From positions 1 through 17,945 of the forward strand of contig DAIOUL010000052.1 in assembly GCA_036759545.1 (NCBI GenBank): a stretch of 17,945 bases of DNA, in the 5' to 3' direction. Source of the stretch: 66-474 sp036759545 (GTDB lineage Bacteria > Pseudomonadota > Gammaproteobacteria > Xanthomonadales > Rhodanobacteraceae). A model generated the notes under the pieces. That model was given only the letters and a program-made list of their open reading frames with translations. It did not search any database and was not told the DNA's origin. Every line of letters starts with the position of its first letter. Positions within the stretch are counted from its first letter, which is position 1. Of the stretch, positions 6,213-13,868 are shown in pieces. Position numbers and translations under genes: made by a program.

Positions 6213-6899
6213 TTATTGTCCCACACCACCGCCGCCGTGATGGCGATCGGGTCGCGCTTTCGATTGCGGCGGCGGCATAGCGGACGAGCCCGGAGCCAGT
6301 GCCCCGGGCCGTTCGAGGCGCTGCAGAGATATGGGGGCGCGCTTCAATTCCGGCAAGGCCCTGGCGCCGGTTTGCGCCGTTTGCTTCGCATCCGCCGGAA
6401 GGCTCTTCACTCCCGTCTGGACCGTTTGCGCCACCTCCAGCGGTACATGCTGCGAGATCACGCTGGTCCCCTGCACGAACAACGGCAGTAACTGCGAGGT
6501 TCGCCACCAGGTTTCACGAGGAGCGGGCGTGAATGCGAGCACCCACACCACGACCAGCACCAGCAGCACGCCGCGTGCGAAGCCGAACAACATGCCGAGG
6601 AAGCGGTCGCCGCCCGACAGGACACCGCCGCGCATCAGCTTGGCGAATGCCCAGCCGATCAGCGAGCCCACCGCGATCACCCCGAGGAAGCAAGTCAGAT
6701 AGCCGGCCACGATCCGCGCGGTGGGTTCGTGCAGCCATTGTCCGTACCAGGCCGCAACCGTGTCGCCGAACAGCCACGCAACCCAGAAGGCAGCGATCCA
6801 GCAAACCAGCGAAATCACTTCCGCCACGAAACCGCGCATCAATCCGAACAGCACGGAGAGCCCGAGGACAGCGAGGATGATGATGTCGGCAGTGTTCAC
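6213..6899 (-). CDS. cvpA: CvpA family inner-membrane protein
   Basis: 228 residues from the GTG at 6899, which has GGAG 5 bases upstream; a TTG 24 bases earlier would include that site and is not preferred. Four hydrophobic segments are visible at about residues 5-22, 28-46, 62-87 and 103-124, with the conserved GDRFLG loop (97-102) before the last. This is the fold of CvpA, named for colicin V production in E. coli and linked to envelope homeostasis. The family core is about 160 residues; here an extra, probably cytoplasmic tail of about 70 residues, rich in Pro, Gln and Gly and ending HHGGGGVGQ, is appended. It lies between dedD (20 bases upstream) and purF (40 bases downstream), as in many gammaproteobacteria. 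Confidence 0.92.
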   Translation of the reverse strand: MNTADIIILAVLGLSVLFGLMRGFVAEVISLVCWIAAFWVAWLFGDTVAAWYGQWLHEPTARIVAGYLTCFLGVIAVGSLIGWAFAKLMRGGVLSGGDRFLGMLFGFARGVLLVLVVVWVLAFTPAPRETWWRTSQLLPLFVQGTSVISQHVPLEVAQTVQTGVKSLPADAKQTAQTGARALPELKRAPISLQRLERPGALAPGSSAMPPPQSKARPDRHHGGGGVGQ

Positions 6900-6919
6900 A
6901 CGTTGCTCCGTGCGAAAAC

Positions 6920-7837
6920 TCAATTCTGCGTGACGATGATCCCGCTGATTTTCATCTTCGCCGCGACTTGCGTTTTCAATTCTTCGGCGCGCGCACGCTG
7001 GTTGACCGGGCCTGCCCGCACGCGGTACAGCTTGCCCTTGCCCGCCGGGATGCTGTCCACGTAACCGTCGAAGCCCAGCTCGCGCAGGCGATCACGCATC
7101 TTGTTCGCATCCGCCTCGTTGCCGAACGCACCCAGTTGCACCGCCCAGCCGCCAGCCTTGTTCGGGGGAATCGCGTTCGCGGGTGCATCGCTGCTCTGAT
7201 CGCTGACGCTCGCCATCAGCGCCACCGGCACGTCGGGCTGCGAGCCCTTCAATTTCAGGCGAGCCGATTCCGCGGCGGCGCGGTCGGCGAATGGCCCCAC
7301 AACCACGCGCGTGGCGGGCTTGCCTTTGTACGTGGTGCTCTCGCCCTGCGCGCGAAAGCCTTGCTTGGCGACCGCCGCGATCAGCTTGTCGGCATTGGCG
7401 CGCTCGCCGTAGATACCGAGATTCAACGAATACGCGCCGTTGGCGGCTGCGCCGGGAGTGTTGGCAACAGGAGTCGCCGGCGGAGTGGCCTTCGCAACGT
7501 CGGACATCGCCGCGGACTGCTGCGGCCGCTTCGCGCTCGCGGCCGGCGCGGGTTGCGAAGGTGCGACCGCGACATCCTGCGGTGAAGGTGCCGGCTTGCC
7601 GGTATCCGCATTCACCGTGGTCACCTGGTCCGGATTGTTGACGCTGGCGCTGTCGGCACCGACGCTCAAGGTCTTGGTCTGCAACTGCGCGTCGGGCTGA
7701 TCGGGGATTTTCAGGCTGACGGCTTGATCACCGGAAGTCTTCTGCGACGAGCCGGAAAAGAACATCGGCACAAAGATGATCGCCAGCGCGATCAGCACGG
7801 CGGCGCCCAACAGGCGGGTTTTCAGGGCAGGCTCCAT
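6920..7837 (-). CDS. dedD: DedD-like cell-division protein with two SPOR domains
   Basis: 305 residues from the ATG at 7837 (GAGG upstream with normal spacing). A short basic N-terminus (MEPALKTR) precedes one membrane anchor (9-27). A long Pro/Ala/Ser periplasmic linker (28-130) follows, then a first SPOR-like repeat (about 134-200, AYSLNLGIYGERANADKL) and a second, more canonical SPOR repeat (229-303, WAVQLGAFGNEADANKM and YRVRAGPV). SPOR domains bind denuded septal peptidoglycan and bring proteins to the division site. E. coli DedD, at the same place between folC and cvpA, has one SPOR domain; the first repeat here is the additional one. Position and architecture support the name; the role of the extra repeat is unknown. 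Confidence 0.88.
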   Translation of the reverse strand: MEPALKTRLLGAAVLIALAIIFVPMFFSGSSQKTSGDQAVSLKIPDQPDAQLQTKTLSVGADSASVNNPDQVTTVNADTGKPAPSPQDVAVAPSQPAPAASAKRPQQSAAMSDVAKATPPATPVANTPGAAANGAYSLNLGIYGERANADKLIAAVAKQGFRAQGESTTYKGKPATRVVVGPFADRAAAESARLKLKGSQPDVPVALMASVSDQSSDAPANAIPPNKAGGWAVQLGAFGNEADANKMRDRLRELGFDGYVDSIPAGKGKLYRVRAGPVNQRARAEELKTQVAAKMKISGIIVTQN

Positions 7838-7881
7838 GACGCGACCTCGACGCAAGCGGCGGGTCGATTATAGCCATGCGC

Positions 7882-9168
7882 TTACCGGCGCGAGTCGAAC
7901 TGCCGCATCACCGCCGCGACCACGAAGAACGAACCGAACACGATGATGCGATCGTCTGTGTCCGCAGCGGCAAGAGCGGCATGCAGCGCGGCGACCACGT
8001 CGCTGTGCTCGCCGATGGTTGCCTGCGGTACAGCCTCGCGTACGCGTGCCGCGAGTTCGGCAACCGGCAAACCGCGCGGCGATTCCCGTTCCAGTCCGGC
8101 CAGGTACCAATGCGCAATGCGCGGATGCAAAGCGTGGACGATACCTCCGATGTCCTTGTCCGACAGCGCACCAAAAACAGCATGGTTCTTGCCGACAACC
8201 GGGTTCGCATCCAGCCAGGTCGCCAGCTCGCGCGCAGCCTGCGGATTGTGCGCGACATCCACGATCACCTGCGGTGAATCGGCAATCTGCTGCAAGCGCC
8301 CGGGCGCGCGGGCTTCGCGCACGCCGCGCGCGATCGCGTCGGGGTTCCAGCCCAGCGACTCGCGCAGCGAATGCAATGCGGCGATCGCCGCGGCGGCGTT
8401 GGCGATCTGTACCGGCGCGCCCAACATCGGCATTGGTAACTCCAACTGCGCACCACCACTGCACCAGACCCATCCATCTTTTTCTTTCCGTGTCGCGTAA
8501 TCCTGGCCGTATCGCAACACGCGCGCGCCGACACGCGATCCACTTTCGATCAAGCTGCACGGCGGATCGGCTTCGCCGATGATTGCCGGCTTTTCCGTGC
8601 GGAAGATTCCGGCCTTCTCGCGGCCGATGCTCTCGCGGTCGTTGCCCAGGTACTCCATGTGATCCAAGTCGACCGTGGTCACGATCGCGGCGTCCGCGTC
8701 GATGATGTTGACCGCATCCAGCCTGCCGCCGAGCCCTACTTCCAGCAGCGCAACATCAAGATTCGCGCGAGCAAAGACATCGAACGCCGCAAGCGTGCCG
8801 AATTCGAAATACGTCAGCGGAATGGCATCCGCGTTGCTCGACCCGCGCGCAATCTCTATGCGCTCGAAAGCGGCGATCAACGCTTCGTCGGTCGCTTCCT
8901 CGCCATCGACCTTCACGCGCTCGTTGTAACGCAGGATGTGAGGTGAGGTATACGCGCCCACCCGCATGCCGCCGGCCCGCAGCATCGCTTCCAGAAATGC
9001 CACGGTCGAACCCTTGCCATTGGTGCCGCCGACCGTGATCACCATACGCGCGATGCGCGGCGCACCCATCCGCCGCCACGCCTCGCGCACCCGCTCCAGC
9101 CCGAGATCGATCCCGCGCGCGTGCACGCGCTGCTGGTAGTCCAGCCAATCGGAAAGTGTTCGAAGCAT
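7882..9168 (-). CDS. folC: Bifunctional dihydrofolate synthase / folylpolyglutamate synthase
   Basis: 428 residues, normal for FolC. It adds glutamate to dihydropteroate and then to folates, using ATP. The Mur-ligase-type P-loop GTNGKGS is at 48-54, followed by YTSPHILRYNERV and the magnesium/ATP region LEVGLGGRLDAVN, with TTVDLDHMEYLG and EKAGIFR further on, all typical of the family. The C-terminal Mur ligase domain contains DVAHNPQAA. The start at 9168 (MLRTLSDWLDYQQ) fits homologues; no strong ribosome-binding site is seen and the accD stop is only 35 bases upstream, so translation may depend on accD. A much longer open frame upstream is the antisense/shifted shadow of accD. Confidence 0.96.
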   Translation of the reverse strand: MLRTLSDWLDYQQRVHARGIDLGLERVREAWRRMGAPRIARMVITVGGTNGKGSTVAFLEAMLRAGGMRVGAYTSPHILRYNERVKVDGEEATDEALIAAFERIEIARGSSNADAIPLTYFEFGTLAAFDVFARANLDVALLEVGLGGRLDAVNIIDADAAIVTTVDLDHMEYLGNDRESIGREKAGIFRTEKPAIIGEADPPCSLIESGSRVGARVLRYGQDYATRKEKDGWVWCSGGAQLELPMPMLGAPVQIANAAAAIAALHSLRESLGWNPDAIARGVREARAPGRLQQIADSPQVIVDVAHNPQAARELATWLDANPVVGKNHAVFGALSDKDIGGIVHALHPRIAHWYLAGLERESPRGLPVAELAARVREAVPQATIGEHSDVVAALHAALAAADTDDRIIVFGSFFVVAAVMRQFDSRR

Positions 9169-9203
9169 CGAGATCGCGCGCAGGTGCGCTCTGCAGGTCG
9201 CGC

Positions 9204-10070
9204 TCAGGCCGCTTTCGGCTGCTTCATCACGATTGCAAGCAGGTCGGCGATGGTGTCGCGCATTTGGCGGCGGTCGACGATCATGTCGATCGCGCCGTGT
9301 TCGAGCAGGAATTCGGAACGCTGGAAACCTTCCGGCAGCGTTTCGCGAACGGTTTGTTCGATCACGCGCGGCCCGGCGAAGCCGATCAACGCTTTCGGTT
9401 CGCCGATGTTGATGTCGCCGAGCAGGCCGAGGCTGGCCGACACGCCGCCGGTGGTCGGATTGTTCAGCACACTGATGTAGGGCAGGCCGGCTTCGCGCAG
9501 CCGCGCCAGCGCGGCGGAAGTCTTGGCCATCTGCATCAGCGACAAGAGGCCTTCCTGCATGCGCGCGCCGCCGGTGGCGGAAAAACAGACCAGCGGCATT
9601 TTCTCGGCTAGGGCGAGTTCTGCCGCACGCGTAAATTTCTCGCCCACTACCGAACCCATCGAGCCGCCCATGTACGCGAACTCGAACGCACACGCCGCCA
9701 GCGGCATGGACCTTAGTGTGCCGCGCACCGAAACCAGCGCGTCCTTTTCGCCCGTGGCTTTCTGCGCGGCGGCGACGCGGTCGCGGTACTTCTTCGAATC
9801 CTTGAACTTCAGCGCGTCGACCGGCTGCATCTCTTCGTCCAGCTCGGTGACGCTGTTCTCGTCGAGAAAGGCGGCCAACCGTATGCGTGCGCCGATCGCA
9901 TGATGATGGCCGCACTTGGGGCACACCATCAGGTTGCGCTCGAGCTCCGGCTTGTACAGCACCGCGCCGCAGCCCGTGCACTTCTCCCACACGCCTTCCG
10001 GCACTTTGCCCTTGCCGCCGGAGTTTTCGGTGCGAATGCGCGGAGCCATCAGTTTCTGCAGCCAGGTCAT
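9204..10070 (-). CDS. accD: Acetyl-CoA carboxylase carboxyltransferase subunit beta
   Basis: 288 residues. With AccA (not in this window) it transfers the carboxyl group from carboxybiotin to acetyl-CoA, giving malonyl-CoA for fatty-acid synthesis. The N-terminal zinc ribbon is intact: Cys31, Cys34, Cys50 and Cys53 (CTGC and CPKC). The crotonase-like core shows FEFAYMGGSMGSVVGEKF, SATGGARMQEG and NPTTGGVSASLG, the oxyanion-hole and CoA-binding segments of the family. The ATG at 10070 matches the family start (MTWLQKLMAPRI). No clear ribosome-binding site precedes it. The 42-base gap to trpA contains purine-rich heptamer-like sequence. It is followed by folC, as in E. coli. Confidence 0.97.
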   Translation of the reverse strand: MTWLQKLMAPRIRTENSGGKGKVPEGVWEKCTGCGAVLYKPELERNLMVCPKCGHHHAIGARIRLAAFLDENSVTELDEEMQPVDALKFKDSKKYRDRVAAAQKATGEKDALVSVRGTLRSMPLAACAFEFAYMGGSMGSVVGEKFTRAAELALAEKMPLVCFSATGGARMQEGLLSLMQMAKTSAALARLREAGLPYISVLNNPTTGGVSASLGLLGDINIGEPKALIGFAGPRVIEQTVRETLPEGFQRSEFLLEHGAIDMIVDRRQMRDTIADLLAIVMKQPKAA

Positions 10071-10112
10071 GGGCGAAGACGGAAACGGAGAGACGCGAAG
10101 GATACCAGCCGA

Positions 10113-11006
10113 TCAGAGCCGGCGTGCATCCAGTGCCGTACGGATGGGCGCGATAAATTCGAGAACACGGCTGCAGGCTTCGTTCGCGTCCTTACTCCCG
10201 GCCAGCCGCTCGACCAGCGCCGAGCCGATCACCACCGCGTCGGCAAAAGCGCCGATCCGCGCCGCACCCTCGGCGTCCTTGATGCCGAAACCGACCGCAA
10301 TCGGTACTTGGCAAATTTCTTTCAGCGCATGCACGCGCGCTTCGACCTCTTCGATTTGCAATCGCGCGGCACCGGTGATCCCCGCGAACGAGACGTAGTA
10401 GAGATAACCTTCCGCTGCCAGCGCGATTTGTTGCAGCCGCGCATCGGAAGTCGTCGGCGCGGCCAACAGGATGCGTCGCAGGCCTGCATCGCGCAGCGGT
10501 TGCAGCGTTGCGTCTTCCTCGATCGGGCAATCCACGATCAGCACGCCATCGACACCGGCTTCGTGCGCTTCGCGCGCGAATCTCCTGATGCCGTAAATTT
10601 CGATCGGGTTGAGATAGCCCATCAGTACCATCGGAGTCTGCGCATCGCGTTCGTGGAACGTACGCACCCAGCGCAAGATCTGCGCGATGCCGACGTGCTT
10701 CGTAAGCGCGCGTTCGCTGGCGTGTTGGATCACCGGGCCATCGGCCATCGGGTCGGAAAACGGCACGCCGAGTTCGATCGCGTCGGCACCTGCCTCGACC
10801 AGCGCGTGCATCACCTCGACTGTCGCGTCGGGAAATGGATCGCCGGCGGTGATGAACGGGATCAGCGCTGTGCGATTTTTCGCACGGAGGTCGCTGAAAC
10901 GAGCGGCAATGCGGCCTTCCGAGTTAGCCGGTAGCCGGTAGCCGGTAGCCGGAGAGCGCTTTCCGGTAGCCGGCTCCCCGCTCCGGGCTTCCTTCTTCTC
11001 GCTCAC
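10113..11006 (-). CDS. trpA: Tryptophan synthase alpha chain, with repeat-encoded N-terminal extension
   Basis: 297 residues, about 29 longer at the N-terminus than E. coli TrpA. It cleaves indole-3-glycerol phosphate to indole, which is channelled to TrpB. The catalytic Glu78 (IELGVPFSDP) and Asp89 (MADGP) correspond to E. coli Glu49 and Asp60, giving the 29-residue offset. The only plausible start is the GTG at 11006, which overlaps the trpB TGA (GTGA) and has GAGGGG 8 bases upstream. No ATG, GTG or TTG occurs in frame before the conserved GRIAARF (31-37). Residues 3-29 are encoded by a heptanucleotide tandem array and its degenerate flanks, so the extension looks like an acquired repeat read in frame. 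A rare ATT start at codon 33 is the alternative. Confidence 0.95.
   Translation of the reverse strand: MSEKKEARSGEPATGKRSPATGYRLPANSEGRIAARFSDLRAKNRTALIPFITAGDPFPDATVEVMHALVEAGADAIELGVPFSDPMADGPVIQHASERALTKHVGIAQILRWVRTFHERDAQTPMVLMGYLNPIEIYGIRRFAREAHEAGVDGVLIVDCPIEEDATLQPLRDAGLRRILLAAPTTSDARLQQIALAAEGYLYYVSFAGITGAARLQIEEVEARVHALKEICQVPIAVGFGIKDAEGAARIGAFADAVVIGSALVERLAGSKDANEACSRVLEFIAPIRTALDARRL
10925..10973. repeat. Heptanucleotide tandem array (TAGCCGG) inside the trpA 5' coding region
   Basis: Four perfect head-to-tail copies of TAGCCGG occupy 10925-10952. Two degenerate units follow (AGAGCGC, TTTCCGG) and then a fifth perfect copy at 10967-10973, so the block is exactly seven 7-base units. 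A 7-base rhythm continues weakly in CTCCCCG and CTCCGGG (10974-10987). Units 4-6 hold an 18-base near-palindrome (10949-10966) with one mismatch. The array lies in the trpA reading frame just after its start. Similar short GC-rich heptamer arrays are, from general familiarity, usually intergenic in Xanthomonadales. Confidence 0.85.
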
Positions 11007-12211
11007 AGCTTCATCCCCTCACGCGCCGCAATCGTGTGCACATCCTTGTCGCCGCGTCCCGAAAGATTGCACAGGATCAACGCGTCCTTCGGCAATTCGC
11101 GCGCGAGTTTCATTGCCTGCGCGACGGCGTGGCTGGATTCCAGCGCGGCCAGGATTCCTTCGGTTTTCGCCAGCAGATGGAATGCTTCGAGCGCTTCATC
11201 GTCGGTCACGCCAACGTATTCGGCGCGGCCGCTGTCTTTCAGGAACGCGTGCTCCGGACCGACGCCCGGATAGTCGAGGCCCGCAGAAACCGAATGCGTC
11301 TCGGTGATTTGTCCGTCGTCGTCGCACAGCACATAGGTGCGGTTGCCGTGCAGCACGCCGGGGCGGCCGGCGGCGAGCGATGCCGCGTGATGTCCGCTGG
11401 CCAGGCCTTCGCCCGCCGCTTCCGCGCCGACGATGCGCACGTTTTCATCATTCAAGAATGCATGGAACAACCCGATCGCATTGGAGCCGCCACCGACGCA
11501 CGCAGTGATCACGTCGGGCAAACGTCCGTACTGCTCCAGCATCTGCGCGCGCGCCTCGCGGCCGACCACCGCGTTGAAATCACGCACCATCATCGGATAC
11601 GGATGCGGCCCTGCCACCGTGCCGATGATGTAGAAGGTGTCGTGCACGTTGGTGACCCAGTCGCGCAACGCTTCGTTCAGCGCATCCTTCAGCGTCTTCG
11701 AGCCGGAGGTGACAGGTATCACTTCTGCGCCGAGCAATTTCATGCGATAGACATTGATCTTCTGCCGCTCGATATCGACCTCGCCCATGTACACCACGCA
11801 CTGCATGCCGAAACGCGCGCACACAGTGGCGGTGGCAACGCCGTGCTGACCCGCGCCGGTCTCGGCGATGATGCGGCGCTTGCCCATCGCGCGCGCGACC
11901 AGCGCCTGCCCGACCGTGTTGTTGATCTTGTGCGCGCCGGTGTGATTGAGATCCTCGCGCTTCAGCAGGATCTGCGCGCCGCCCACGTGCTGCGACAACC
12001 GCTGCGCGTGATAGATCGGCGAAGGCCGGCCGACGTAGTGCTTCAAGTCGTGTTCGAACTCGGCGATGAAAGCCGGATCGTTGCGCAATCGCGTGTAAGC
12101 CGCGGTCAGCTCTTCCAGCGGCGCGATCAGCGTCTCGGCCACGAACACGCCGCCGTAATCGCCGAAGCGGCCGTGTTCGTCGGGAAATGCGTGATAGTCG
12201 AGAGGTTTCAT
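11003..12211 (-). CDS. trpB: Tryptophan synthase beta chain
   Basis: 402 residues, the usual length. It condenses indole with serine to give tryptophan, using pyridoxal phosphate. Lys95 in HTGAHKINN forms the Schiff base, and the phosphate-binding loop GGGSNA is present. The N-terminus (DEHGRFGDYGGVFVAETL) and the segment AETGAGQHGVATA are typical of TrpB1. The ATG at 12211 lies 5 bases after the stop of the cupin/JmjC gene, with no good ribosome-binding site of its own, so coupling is likely. Its stop overlaps the trpA GTG by 4 bases, which fits the fixed alpha-beta complex stoichiometry. An open frame continues upstream but is a shadow of the preceding gene. Confidence 0.98.
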   Translation of the reverse strand: MKPLDYHAFPDEHGRFGDYGGVFVAETLIAPLEELTAAYTRLRNDPAFIAEFEHDLKHYVGRPSPIYHAQRLSQHVGGAQILLKREDLNHTGAHKINNTVGQALVARAMGKRRIIAETGAGQHGVATATVCARFGMQCVVYMGEVDIERQKINVYRMKLLGAEVIPVTSGSKTLKDALNEALRDWVTNVHDTFYIIGTVAGPHPYPMMVRDFNAVVGREARAQMLEQYGRLPDVITACVGGGSNAIGLFHAFLNDENVRIVGAEAAGEGLASGHHAASLAAGRPGVLHGNRTYVLCDDDGQITETHSVSAGLDYPGVGPEHAFLKDSGRAEYVGVTDDEALEAFHLLAKTEGILAALESSHAVAQAMKLARELPKDALILCNLSGRGDKDVHTIAAREGMKL

Positions 12212-12216
12212 TTCGA

Positions 12217-13233
12217 TCAGAGGTTCTGCCGCGCGCGCTGTTTCAATTGCTCCACCACTTCCGACGTGAGCGGGCCGAGCACACCGCGTCGCCGTTCGGG
12301 AATATGCGCAGCGGGATCGGTGTCCGCAAACACGTAATAGTCGAGCAGGTTCCGCCATGCAGCGCGCTCTGCCGGCGGCAGCGCGCGGAAAGCCAGCAGG
12401 CAATGGAACAACGCGGCGCGCGCGTGACCGCTCACGTAGCCCGGCACGTCCACTCCGCTCCACCAATAATTCACCAGCGCATTCAACTGCTCCAGCGATT
12501 CGACGTGGTGCCACCACATCGGCGGGATGTAGATCGCGTCGCCCTCGTGCAGCTCGGCCGCCCGCGCCGCTGCGAGCGCGAGCTTCAGTCGCGGATAACG
12601 CGGATCGTCCGGCCGATCCAGCCGCGCCAGGCTGATCGCCGCGCCGGTGGGTGCGAAGTCCAGCGGTCCCACGTACAGGTTCGGCAATTGCTCGGGTGGA
12701 AACAGCGTGAAGCGGCGCGTGCCGCACACCACGCAGGCGATGTTGTGCTGAGAATCGAAATGCGTGGGCGTGATCGTGCGGTTGCCCAGCCACAGGCGTG
12801 GCTCTACGTGTGAATCCAGAAACGGCAACGTGTGATCGGCGAGCAGACCCGGCAGGCACTCGCGCAATGGAACGCTCTGGATCACCAGTCCCGGCGCGCG
12901 TTCACGCTGGCTGTATTTCGCCAGACGTTGCAGGCCGAGGGTAATCGGCACCTTGAAATGCTGGTAATTGAAATCGGACAGATCCTCCGTGTAACCGATG
13001 ATGCCGTTGGCCTCCGGAGCGATTAGCAGCGTGGTGACATCGGCGCCGTTGTCGAGCTCGGCGAGCCGCTGCGCGAACGCGGTGTCCGATTGCAGCGCCA
13101 GTTGCACGATCGGCCAGTGGCGCACCAGGCCGCGGATCACCAGCGGCTGGCCGTGCGCGATCGCGGCGCCGAAATCGAACGCACCGGAATCGCATTCGTC
13201 GATCGGAGGCGCTTGCGTCAGCGACGCGTTCAC
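12217..13233 (-). CDS. FIH-like JmjC/cupin_8 Fe(II)/2-oxoglutarate-dependent hydroxylase
   Basis: 338 residues from the GTG at 13233, which overlaps the trpF TGA by 4 bases. The central double-stranded beta-helix has the Fe(II) triad: His158 and Asp160 in PTHFDSQHN, and His242 (first His of WWHHVESL). GTRRFTLFPPEQLPNLY and GDAIYIPPMWWHHVESL closely resemble the human asparaginyl hydroxylase FIH. The FIH lysine that holds 2-oxoglutarate appears to be replaced by Arg (Arg173/174), by eye alignment. Related cupin_8 proteins hydroxylate proteins or small molecules; the substrate is unknown here. No signal peptide is seen, so it is cytoplasmic. It sits between trpF and trpB in a tightly coupled unit, suggesting a link with tryptophan supply or modification of a Trp enzyme, but this is inference. 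Confidence 0.88.
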   Translation of the reverse strand: MNASLTQAPPIDECDSGAFDFGAAIAHGQPLVIRGLVRHWPIVQLALQSDTAFAQRLAELDNGADVTTLLIAPEANGIIGYTEDLSDFNYQHFKVPITLGLQRLAKYSQRERAPGLVIQSVPLRECLPGLLADHTLPFLDSHVEPRLWLGNRTITPTHFDSQHNIACVVCGTRRFTLFPPEQLPNLYVGPLDFAPTGAAISLARLDRPDDPRYPRLKLALAAARAAELHEGDAIYIPPMWWHHVESLEQLNALVNYWWSGVDVPGYVSGHARAALFHCLLAFRALPPAERAAWRNLLDYYVFADTDPAAHIPERRRGVLGPLTSEVVEQLKQRARQNL

Positions 13234-13865
13234 GGCAATTCCGCATCGGCGGCGCGAACGGACGCGAAGAACGCACGCAACTTGCCTTCGTGCTTGATGC
13301 CGGGTGCGGATTCCACGCCGCTGGCGACGTCGACCGCCCACGGCCGCACGCTGCGAATCGCCTCCGCGACATTACCGGCGTTCAAACCACCGGCGAGGAT
13401 CACCGGGCGATCCAGCTCCCGCGGTACGCGCGACCAGTCGAACACCTTGCCCTGCCCGCCCTGCGCCCCGGGCGCGTGGCCGTCCAGCACGAAACCGCGC
13501 GCATCCGGATGCGCCGCCGCCATGGCAGAGACATCAACTTCGCCCGCCATGCCGATCGCCTTGATGTAACGCACGCCGAATTGCTCGCAGAATGGCGCGT
13601 CCTCGCTGCCGTGGAACTGGATCAGATCCGGACGCACCGCTTCGATGATCCGCGAGAGATGACCGGACGAAAGATCGTGCGACAACACCACGGCCGAAAC
13701 AAATGACGGCAAGGCATTACGGATCGCAAGCGCGCGTTCGAGCGGCACGCAGCGCGGGCTGTCCGGCGTCATTACCAAACCGATCGCATCCACGCCGAGT
13801 TCGCACGCAAGCAACGCGTCATCCATGCGAGTAATGCCGCAGATTTTCACGCGGGTGCGGCGCAT
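13230..13865 (-). CDS. trpF: Phosphoribosylanthranilate isomerase
   Basis: 211 residues, typical of the family. It performs the Amadori rearrangement of phosphoribosylanthranilate in tryptophan synthesis. The N-terminal KICGIT (7-12) contains the catalytic base Cys9, and Asp128 in FVLDG is the expected general acid. SPRCV (36-40), QFHG (83-86), GGLNAGNV (159-166) and DVASGVE (179-185) are the conserved phosphate-binding strands of the (beta/alpha)8 barrel. The ATG at 13865 lies 3 bases after the truA stop, with only a weak upstream GAAGTGA as ribosome-binding site, so truA-trpF coupling is likely. The truA-trpF neighbourhood is also found in Pseudomonas. trpE, G, D and C are not in the window. 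Confidence 0.96.
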   Translation of the reverse strand: MRRTRVKICGITRMDDALLACELGVDAIGLVMTPDSPRCVPLERALAIRNALPSFVSAVVLSHDLSSGHLSRIIEAVRPDLIQFHGSEDAPFCEQFGVRYIKAIGMAGEVDVSAMAAAHPDARGFVLDGHAPGAQGGQGKVFDWSRVPRELDRPVILAGGLNAGNVAEAIRSVRPWAVDVASGVESAPGIKHEGKLRAFFASVRAADAELP

Positions 13866-13868
13866 CGG

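Noticed and set aside
4367..6280. A 637-codon open frame on the plus strand opposite bfd and purF
   Set aside because: It is an antisense shadow of purF with no recognisable domain and no ribosome-binding site.
9169..9990. Upstream extension of the folC frame
   Set aside because: It overlaps accD in another frame; the homologous FolC start is at 9168.
10925..10987. CRISPR array
   Set aside because: The units are 7 bases with no spacers; it is a simple tandem repeat and no cas gene is present.
13230..13865. trp leader/attenuator upstream of trpF
   Set aside because: The truA gene ends 3 bases before trpF and no Trp-codon leader peptide or paired stems were found there.
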